Below, in pieces: positions 30,257 to 36,005 of a DNA stretch of 36,005 bases. How positions within the stretch are numbered: the stretch's first letter is position 1; each line of letters begins with the position of its first letter. The translations under genes and the position numbers were made by a program. The notes below the pieces were generated by a model. The model did not search any database, was not told the origin of the DNA, and saw only the letters and a program-made list of their open reading frames with translations. Location: NCBI GenBank assembly GCA_016190025.1, contig JACPRG010000154.1, positions 1 to 36,005 on the forward strand. The letters are read 5' to 3'. Origin of the DNA: Candidatus Tectimicrobiota bacterium (GTDB taxonomy: Bacteria; UBA8248; JACPRG01).

Positions 30257-31831
30257 ATGACCGACCGCGAGGTCGTCGTCTCGATGCAGGGGATCTGCAA
30301 GCGGTTCCCGGGGGTCGTCGCCAACGACTCGGTGGACCTGGAGATCCTCGCCGGGGAGATCCACACCCTCCTGGGGGAGAACGGCGCCGGCAAGAGCACC
30401 CTGATGAACGTCCTGACGGGGATCTACCGGGCCGACGCCGGGAGGATCTTCATCCGAGGAGAGCCCGTTTACTTCCGCTCCCCGCGCGACGCCATCGCCC
30501 AGGGGATCGGGATGGTTCACCAGAACTTCAAGCTCGTCCCCTCCCACACCGTCGCGGAGAACATCATCCTGGGCCTCAAGGGGAACTCCTGGCGGCTCAA
30601 CCTCAAAGAGGTGGAGGCGGATACGGCGCGCCTGGCGAAACGGTACGGCCTCCACGTCGACCCCAAGGCATACATCTGGCAACTCTCCATCGGCGAGCAG
30701 CAACGGGTGGAGATCCTCAAGATCCTCTATCGGGGCGCCAAGATCCTCGTCCTGGACGAGCCCACCGCCGTCCTGACGCCCCAGGAATCACGGGAGCTGT
30801 TCGGGACCCTCCGGGCCATGGCGGCCGAGGGCCATTCCGTCATCTTTATCTCCCACAAGCTCGACGAGGTCATGGCCATCTCCCACCGGATCACCGTCCT
30901 GCGCGGCGGCCGGGTCGTGGGAACGGTCACCCCGGCCGAGACCAGCAAGCAGGAGCTCTCGAAGATGATGGTGGGCCGGGAGGTCCTGTTCAACATCCAC
31001 CGCAAGGCCGGCCGGCGTGGAGAAACCGTCCTGAAAGTGGAGGGCCTGACGGCCCTCAACGACCGCGGCCTCCCCGCCCTGCGGGGGGTCGGCTTTTCCG
31101 TCTCGGCAGGGGAGATCCTGGGGTTCGCAGGCGTGGCCGGCAACGGGCAGCAGGAGCTGGCCGAGGCCCTCACCGGCCTTCGGCCCCCCACCGGCGGGGC
31201 GATCCGCGTCAACGGGCGGGACATGACGGAGGTGGACGCCCGGGGGTTCATCGAGGCCGGCGTCAGCTACGTCCCGGCCGACCGCAACGGCGTCGCCACG
31301 GTGGGAAACCTCTCCCTCTCCGACAACGTCGTCCTGAAGCGGTACCGGGAGGAGGAGTTCGCCAAGGGCCCCTTCCTGAACCGGCCCGCGGTGGACGAGT
31401 ACGCCGATCGGCTCATCGATGAGTTCCACATCACCACGCCCGGCCATTCCACCCCGGTCCGTCTGCTCTCCGGCGGAAACCTGCAAAAAGTCATCCTGGC
31501 CCGGGAGGTCTCCTCCCACCACAGGCTCTTGGTGGTCATGTACCCCACGCGCGGCCTCGACGTCGGCGCGACCGCCTTCATCCGCGAAACTCTCGACTTC
31601 CACCGGCAGCAGGGCACGGCCATCGTCCTCATCTCAGAGGACCTGGAAGAGCTGCTCCTGCTGAGCGACCGCATCGCCGTCCTCTTCGGCGGGGAAATCA
31701 TGGGGATCCTCCCGGCTGAGGCGGCCGACATCGAAACCCTCGGCCTGATGATGGCGGGGGCCAAGCGGCTGGGAGAGGGGCTGGAGGCCCCCTCCGGGCA
31801 GCCGTCCCCCTCGGCGAAGGAGACCGGCTGA
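30257..31831 (+). CDS. BMP-type ABC importer ATPase with two nucleotide-binding domains
   Basis: A 524-residue double ATPase of the RbsA/NupA class. The first domain has Walker A GENGAGKST (40-48), signature LSIGEQQRVEI and Walker B ILVLDEPTAVL. The second is the usual degenerate half: GVAGNGQQE replaces Walker A, followed by LLSGGNLQKVILAREV and VVMYPTRGLDVGA. The signature in the first half is LSIGE rather than LSGGE, as in its relatives. ATG 30257 is preceded by GAAGGAAG. Its stop overlaps the start of the next permease by one base (TGATG), so the two are translationally coupled. With the two permeases and BMP proteins it forms a complete importer. Confidence 0.93.
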   Translation: MTDREVVVSMQGICKRFPGVVANDSVDLEILAGEIHTLLGENGAGKSTLMNVLTGIYRADAGRIFIRGEPVYFRSPRDAIAQGIGMVHQNFKLVPSHTVAENIILGLKGNSWRLNLKEVEADTARLAKRYGLHVDPKAYIWQLSIGEQQRVEILKILYRGAKILVLDEPTAVLTPQESRELFGTLRAMAAEGHSVIFISHKLDEVMAISHRITVLRGGRVVGTVTPAETSKQELSKMMVGREVLFNIHRKAGRRGETVLKVEGLTALNDRGLPALRGVGFSVSAGEILGFAGVAGNGQQELAEALTGLRPPTGGAIRVNGRDMTEVDARGFIEAGVSYVPADRNGVATVGNLSLSDNVVLKRYREEEFAKGPFLNRPAVDEYADRLIDEFHITTPGHSTPVRLLSGGNLQKVILAREVSSHHRLLVVMYPTRGLDVGATAFIRETLDFHRQQGTAIVLISEDLEELLLLSDRIAVLFGGEIMGILPAEAADIETLGLMMAGAKRLGEGLEAPSGQPSPSAKETG

Positions 31832-32919
31832 TGGCCTCCCTCCGTCTGGAGATGCGGCTCGAGCGCTCCCGGCTCCTGGAATACACGGTCCCGCCGGCCT
31901 CGGTGGCGCTGGCGCTCATCGTCAGCGGCTTCATCCTGCTGGGCACGGGGACGAACCCCCTGGCGGCCTACCGGGAGATGTTCACCGAGGCCTTCGGCAC
32001 CCGCTACGGGCTCTCCGAGACCCTGGTGAAGGCGACGCCCCTGATGCTCTGCGGCCTGGGGGTGATGCTGACCTTCAAGATGCTCTTCTGGAACATCGGG
32101 GCCGAGGGGCAACTCCACATGGGGGCCTTCGCCGCCACCTGGATCGTCCTCACCGGATGGGAGGGCCCCCGGTGGGCGATGATCCCCACCATGATGGCCG
32201 CCGGCATGGCGGCGGGGGCGATCTGGGCCCTCATCCCCGCCTACCTGAAGGTCCGGCTGAACGTCAACGAGATCATCACCACGCTGCTGATGAACTACGT
32301 GGCGATCCTCTGGGTGGACTTCCTCGTCTACGGCCCGTGGAAGGACCCCCTGACCTTCAACTTTCCCATGACGAAGCAGTTCAGCGAAGGCGCCCAGCTC
32401 CCCCGCTTCGGAGACACCCGCGTCCACCTGGGGATCCTCTTCGGCCTGGCGGCGGCGGTGGGGCTCTACTTTCTCCAGGAGCGCAGTCGGTGGGGGTTCG
32501 AGATCGCGGTGATGGGGGAAAACCCCAGGGCCGCCCGCTACGCGGGGATGAACACCACCCGCAACGTCCTCCTGGTCATGCTGATCAGCGGGGGCCTGGC
32601 CGGCCTCGCGGGGATGGCGGAGGTCTCGGGCATCCAGATCCGGCTGCTCCACGGCATCTCCCCGCCCAACGCCCCGTACGGCTACACGGCCATCATCGTG
32701 GCCTGGCTGGCCCGGCGCAACCCGTGGGGGGTGGCGCTGGTCTCCTTCCTGCTGGGGAGCCTCTACGTGGGGGGGGAGGCCATCCAGATCACCATGAAGC
32801 TGCCGGTGAACATCGTCCTCATCATCCAGGCCCTCATCCTGTTCTTCGTCCTGGGGGGGGACATTCTCTCCAAATACCGCGTCGTGTTCCGGCGGGCGGA
32901 GGCGGCCGTTGGACTTTGA
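31831..32919 (+). CDS. BMP-type ABC importer permease 1 (YufP/NupB-like)
   Basis: A 362-residue inner-membrane permease of the BPD_transp_2 family. About eight to ten helices are visible, with the family blocks TLVKATPLMLCGLGVMLTFKM, FWNIGAEGQLHMGAFAATW, LNVNEIITTLLMNYVAI and GENPRAARYAGMNTTRNVL. The G-E-N-P-R-A-A-R-Y-A-G segment is the cytoplasmic loop that contacts the ATPase. It starts at ATG 31831 inside the stop of the ATPase gene and ends 11 bases beyond the start of the second permease, so all three are coupled. It would form the membrane channel as a heterodimer with the next gene product. Confidence 0.92.
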   Translation: MASLRLEMRLERSRLLEYTVPPASVALALIVSGFILLGTGTNPLAAYREMFTEAFGTRYGLSETLVKATPLMLCGLGVMLTFKMLFWNIGAEGQLHMGAFAATWIVLTGWEGPRWAMIPTMMAAGMAAGAIWALIPAYLKVRLNVNEIITTLLMNYVAILWVDFLVYGPWKDPLTFNFPMTKQFSEGAQLPRFGDTRVHLGILFGLAAAVGLYFLQERSRWGFEIAVMGENPRAARYAGMNTTRNVLLVMLISGGLAGLAGMAEVSGIQIRLLHGISPPNAPYGYTAIIVAWLARRNPWGVALVSFLLGSLYVGGEAIQITMKLPVNIVLIIQALILFFVLGGDILSKYRVVFRRAEAAVGL

Positions 32920-33844
32920 CCTGATCATCTCCATCTTCCAGGCGGCCGTGCGCTCCGGGACGCCCATCCTCTTCGCGTGCGTCGGGGAGATTTACGCCGA
33001 GCGGTCCGGGGTCCTGAACCTCGGCGTGGAAGGGATGATGCTGATGGGGGCCATCGCCGGGTTTTTCACGAGCTTCCTCACCCAGAGCGCCGTCGCCGGG
33101 GTGGCGGCGGCGGCGGTCATGGGCGCCCTCGTCGCCGTCATCCACGCCTACGTGACCATCACCCTCCGGGCCGACCAGATCGTGAGCGGCCTGACGCTCA
33201 CGCTTCTGGGCACGGGCATGAGCGGGTTTTTCGGCCAGCCCATGATCGGCAGGGTGGCGCCGGGCTTCAACGCCCTCCCGCTCCCGGGACTCTCCCAGAT
33301 CCCCCACATCGGCCGCATCCTCTTCCAGCAGGACGCCCTGGTGTACTTTTCCTACCTCCTGGTCCCGCTGACCTGGTTCGTCCTGTTCAAGATGCGCCTG
33401 GGGCTCTCCATCCGGTCGGTGGGGGAGAACCCGGAGACGGCCGACTCCCTGGGCGTGCGGGTCGTGGGCTTCCGCTACGGGTGTGTCCTCTTCGGCGGCG
33501 CCCTGGCGGGGATCGGCGGCGCCTACCTGTCGCTGGCCTACACGACGATGTGGATCGAGCAGATGACGTCGGGGCGCGGGTGGATCGCCATCGCGCTCGT
33601 CATCTTCGCCGCCTGGAACCCCTTGCGGGCGTTCCTCGGGGCGTATCTCTTCGGCGGGGCGGACGCCCTTCAGCTCCGCATCCAGGCGGTCGGCTCGGCC
33701 GTCCCGGCTCACTTTCTCATGATGCTGCCCTACGTCCTCACCATCGGCATCCTCATCCTGGCCACGCGGGAGTCGGTGCGGCGGCGCTTCGGCGCGCCCG
33801 AGGCCCTCGGCATCCCCTACGCCCGCGAAGAGCGGATGAGGTAG
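32909..33844 (+). CDS. BMP-type ABC importer permease 2 (YufQ/NupC-like)
   Basis: A 311-residue permease, partner of the preceding one. It shows GEIYAERSGVLNLGVEGMMLMGA, the hallmark of the shorter second permease in these importers, then GENPETADSLGVRVVGFRYG, the ATPase-contact loop, and the terminal MLPYVLTIGILILATRESV. The TTG start at 32909 overlaps the first permease and has GGAGG six bases upstream. The partial permease at the left edge of the window is its paralogue, so the region carries two such systems. A GC-rich hairpin follows the stop. Confidence 0.92.
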   Translation: MDFDLIISIFQAAVRSGTPILFACVGEIYAERSGVLNLGVEGMMLMGAIAGFFTSFLTQSAVAGVAAAAVMGALVAVIHAYVTITLRADQIVSGLTLTLLGTGMSGFFGQPMIGRVAPGFNALPLPGLSQIPHIGRILFQQDALVYFSYLLVPLTWFVLFKMRLGLSIRSVGENPETADSLGVRVVGFRYGCVLFGGALAGIGGAYLSLAYTTMWIEQMTSGRGWIAIALVIFAAWNPLRAFLGAYLFGGADALQLRIQAVGSAVPAHFLMMLPYVLTIGILILATRESVRRRFGAPEALGIPYAREERMR

Positions 33845-33854
33845 CGCCGGCACC

Positions 33855-33881
33855 GGGGAGCGCGCGGCGAGACCGCTCCCC
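33855..33881 (+). terminator. Probable terminator of the BMP transporter operon
   Basis: GGGGAGCG (33855-33862) pairs with CGCTCCCC (33874-33881) across an 11-base loop, ten bases after the permease stop and followed by TTCCCCC. The stem is good, but the T-tract is poor, so termination may be partial. Confidence 0.4.
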
Positions 33882-34020
33882 TTCCCCCGGGTCTCCCGAA
33901 CGCCCTCCCGATCCCGGGACTCCCCTCCAAAAGGGCTTCCGGGTTGCGGTATCATGCGTGCCGGACCGGCGTCCTCCCGGCCCGGGACCTCATCGGACGT
34001 CGAGAAAGGACTCACCGGAT

Positions 34021-35178
34021 TTGACGACACAGAACCGCTGGTTTCTCCTGGCGATGGCCTGGGCCGTGGCGCTGAACCTGCGCGGAAGCTCCATCGCGGT
34101 CTCCCCGATCCTGCCTCTCATCCAGACCGACCTGGGCCTCAGCTACGCGAACGCGGGCTTCCTCTTCAGCGTGCCGACGGTGATGATGGCGCTCTTCGGG
34201 CTGCCGGGGGGATGGCTCGCGGACACCTTCGGCATGAAGAGGACCATCACCCTGGGGCTGACGGCCCTTTTGGCCGGATGCGCCTTGCGGGCGACGGCGA
34301 CGGGATTCCTCCCCCTGGTGATCTGGACGGCGCTCCTGGGCGCGGGGATGGGCATTTCGAGTCCCGGCTTGACGCGGATGGTCAAGGACCGCTTTCCGGA
34401 CCTCCCGGGCACGGCGACGGGTATTTACACGACCGGCTTCATCGCGGGCGCCACCCTGGGCTCCTGGCTGACGGTCCCCTACCTCCTTCAGTGGTCCGGC
34501 TCCTGGCGAGGGACCTTTTGGGTGTGGAGCGGCCCCGCGCTTCTGGCCTTGCTCGGGTGGGTCCTGTGGACGCCCTCCATCCGCGTCACGAGCGGGGGCG
34601 GCCCTTCTCGGCCCGCCGGCATCTGGCGGGACAAAACCGTCTGGAAGCTGAACGTCACGTTCCTCACGCACAACCTGTTCTTCTACTGCGTGACCTCTTG
34701 GACCCCGACCTACTATCACAAGCTGGGCCTGACCCTGGAGGCGAGCACGCGCCTCCTCACCGCTTTCATCCTCATGAGCCTGCCCTCGAGCCTGGCCGTC
34801 CCTTTCTTTTCCGACCGGCTCGGAGGGCGGAGGGGGAGCCTCATCCTCTCGGGCCTCATTCTCCTGGCGACGCTGCTCGGAATCATTTTTTTCCCCTTGA
34901 GCGCGCCCCGGACGTACTTCGTCGTCCTGGGACTCGCCTCGGGCGGCGTCTTCGCCCTGTGCTTCGCCCTGCCGCTCGACTACGTGGCGCCGGCAAAGGT
35001 GGGGAGCGTGGCGGGAGCCAATCTCCTGGTGGGGTACGTGGGCGCTTTCCTCGGGCCTCTTCTGATGGGCCTCGTGTACGACCTGACCGGCAGCTTCACG
35101 GCCGGCTGGCTGGTGGTCGCGGGCGTTCTCGTCGCGTTCCTGGGGACGACCGCGACATTGCCGGGGAGGACCGCTTGA
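34021..35178 (+). CDS. MFS transporter (CynX/NimT-like)
   Basis: A 385-residue major-facilitator protein with 12 predicted helices. The first loop GGWLADTFGMKRTITLG is the G-x-L-A-D-x-x-G-x-[KR]-x-x MFS motif, repeated in the second half as FFSDRLGGRRGSLILSG. The start NLRGSSIAVSPILPLIQTDLGLS resembles CynX/NimT-type transporters of cyanate and nitroimidazoles, so a small nitrogenous substrate is plausible but unproven. I chose TTG 34021 because AAAGGA lies about ten bases upstream and the first helix begins just after it; the open frame runs much further upstream through the permease gene in another frame and must be an artefact. It may share a substrate theme with the BMP transporter. The next gene overlaps its stop by four bases. 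Confidence 0.85.
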   Translation: MTTQNRWFLLAMAWAVALNLRGSSIAVSPILPLIQTDLGLSYANAGFLFSVPTVMMALFGLPGGWLADTFGMKRTITLGLTALLAGCALRATATGFLPLVIWTALLGAGMGISSPGLTRMVKDRFPDLPGTATGIYTTGFIAGATLGSWLTVPYLLQWSGSWRGTFWVWSGPALLALLGWVLWTPSIRVTSGGGPSRPAGIWRDKTVWKLNVTFLTHNLFFYCVTSWTPTYYHKLGLTLEASTRLLTAFILMSLPSSLAVPFFSDRLGGRRGSLILSGLILLATLLGIIFFPLSAPRTYFVVLGLASGGVFALCFALPLDYVAPAKVGSVAGANLLVGYVGAFLGPLLMGLVYDLTGSFTAGWLVVAGVLVAFLGTTATLPGRTA

Positions 35179-36005
35179 GGGGACGCCGCCGGACCCCGAA
35201 GCGGACCGCGAAACCGCAGGAGCCACACCCCTTGGACCTGGAAGCCTACCGCAAGCGCAGCGAGGAGTTCTCCGAGGCCCTCTCCCGCGAGCACTACGAG
35301 GGACGGGCGGGCCTGAAAGAGAAGGTCAACTTCTCCGCCATCTACGAGGCGTACTCCGACCTGTTCACCCGCGAGGCGGTGGAGTCGGTCCGCCGGGCCC
35401 GCGAGCCGGCGAAGGAGGAAGAGGCCCGCCGCCTCGCCCTGCTCCTGGAGGACGCCGCCCTCTCCTTCCTCTCGAACCGGACGCGCAGGCTGCGCGAGGA
35501 CGCGGAGAACTTCGAATCCGCCGCCCAGGTGGAGCTCCCCGGCGGGGAGAAGCTCCCCTACCGCCTCTCCGCCGTCCGCCTCCTCAACGAGCCCGACCGC
35601 GCCAGGCGCCAGGCCCTGGAGGACGCGAGGGAGCCGGTCGTCCTGAAAAAGAACGGATTCCTCGAGCCGCTCCACCGGGCCGTCCACGCGCTCCCGGCCG
35701 AGCTCGGCTACCCCTCCTACCTGGCGATGCTGGCCTCCCTGCGGCCCTACGCCCTCGAACCCGTCCGGGACGCCATGCAGGACTTCCTGCGGGCGACGGA
35801 GGCGCTCTACGAGCGGGAGATGGGAGAGGCCCTGGAGACGGTCGGCGCGCGGCTGGACGAGGCCCGCCGCCACGACGCGGGCTTCCTTTTCCGGGGCGCG
35901 GGGCTCGACCCGCTCTTCCCCGTGGAGAACCTCGTCGCAGCCGTCGGGGCGTCGGTGCGCAAGATGGGGCTCCATCTCTCGGCGGAGGGGCGCATCGTCC
36001 TCGAC
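35175..36005 (+). CDS. Probable M3-like metallopeptidase, N-terminal part (partial)
   Basis: An open frame from TTG 35175 (overlapping the MFS stop as TTGA, with GGGGAGGA just upstream) to the right edge, 277 codons with no stop. It is almost entirely helical and charged, with blocks such as DLEAYRKRSEEFSEALSREHYEG, FSAIYEAYSDLFTREAVES and GYPSYLAMLASLRPYALEPV. The helical N-domain, spacing and Y-x-S-Y-L-A-M pattern resemble the N-terminal half of M3-family oligopeptidases and their relatives. The zinc motif HExxH, which would prove it, would lie beyond the window. Overlap with the MFS gene shows translational coupling. The peptidase assignment is tentative; that the gene is real is well supported by the frame, codon bias and overlap. 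Confidence 0.5.
   Translation, partial: MRGRRRTPKRTAKPQEPHPLDLEAYRKRSEEFSEALSREHYEGRAGLKEKVNFSAIYEAYSDLFTREAVESVRRAREPAKEEEARRLALLLEDAALSFLSNRTRRLREDAENFESAAQVELPGGEKLPYRLSAVRLLNEPDRARRQALEDAREPVVLKKNGFLEPLHRAVHALPAELGYPSYLAMLASLRPYALEPVRDAMQDFLRATEALYEREMGEALETVGARLDEARRHDAGFLFRGAGLDPLFPVENLVAAVGASVRKMGLHLSAEGRIVLD

Noticed and set aside
31267..32967. 566-codon open frame on the minus strand
   Set aside because: Antisense to the importer ATPase and permease genes, low-complexity H/P/G/R/D composition, no start with a ribosome-binding site.
32977..34020. N-terminal extension of the MFS frame by about 348 codons
   Set aside because: It runs out of frame through permease 2 and gives an arginine- and proline-rich product. 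The first MFS helix begins just after TTG 34021.
32834..34030. 398-codon open frame on the minus strand
   Set aside because: Antisense to permease 2; composition like other shadow frames, no recognisable domain.
1..36005. CRISPR array, insertion sequence, prophage, tRNA or rRNA genes
   Set aside because: I saw no regularly spaced repeats, no transposase or integrase frame, no phage structural genes and no tRNA-like cloverleaf. The 19-base 16S-like stretch at 23283-23302 is too short to be an rRNA remnant with confidence.

Overview
The window is GC-rich, densely coded bacterial DNA. Two beta-barrel outer-membrane proteins and several secreted solute-binding proteins point to a Gram-negative (diderm) organism. 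Many ABC solute-binding genes (NMT1 and BMP types), dihydropyrimidinases, a DUF1989 protein, TTG/GTG starts and an ethylbenzene-dehydrogenase-type cytochrome together suggest an uncultured soil or subsurface lineage of the Rokubacteria/NC10/Tectomicrobia or deltaproteobacterial kind. That placement is a guess from gene content; no rRNA or other marker gene is present. I found no tRNA, rRNA, CRISPR array or insertion sequence.

Left block (1-11.7 kb), organic-nitrogen and heterocycle metabolism: the tail of a BMP-type ABC permease followed by a dihydropyrimidinase (+); a convergent minus-strand set of a metallo-beta-lactamase-fold hydrolase, a GMC oxidoreductase and a CoxG-like protein; two convergent NMT1-type binding proteins without ABC partners; a second dihydropyrimidinase; an arylmalonate-decarboxylase/maleate-isomerase-like protein; and a dihydroxypyridine-dioxygenase-like metalloprotein. 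A short palindrome, GAGGTC-TGT-GACCTC, recurs only in the gaps around the second binding protein and second dihydropyrimidinase.

Middle block (11.9-16.4 kb), envelope and respiration: a phosphate-selective-porin-like barrel with a strong terminator, an exported heme protein with an ethylbenzene-dehydrogenase gamma-like domain and a perfect CRP-type palindrome upstream, and a small beta-barrel protein.

Iron block (16.4-26.3 kb, all minus strand): a ferric-iron binding protein, an FTR1-DUF2318 fusion with two FtsX-like permeases and a LolD-like ATPase (the arrangement known from the Campylobacter p19 and FetMP iron systems, but with no P19 gene here), HemP, a DtxR/IdeR-type regulator with an extra cysteine cluster, and an FbpB-FbpC transporter. 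A textbook terminator separates dtxR-hemP from the FTR1 operon.

Right block (26.6-36 kb, all plus strand): two tandem BMP-family binding proteins, a DUF1989 (urea-carboxylase-associated) protein, the double-domain ATPase and both permeases of the same transporter, then an MFS exporter or importer and the start of a probable M3-like peptidase. The DUF1989 gene lies inside the transporter gene cluster, so the imported compound is probably its substrate or a precursor. With the partial permease at the left edge, the window holds parts of two BMP-type transport systems, each linked to a C-N bond enzyme.
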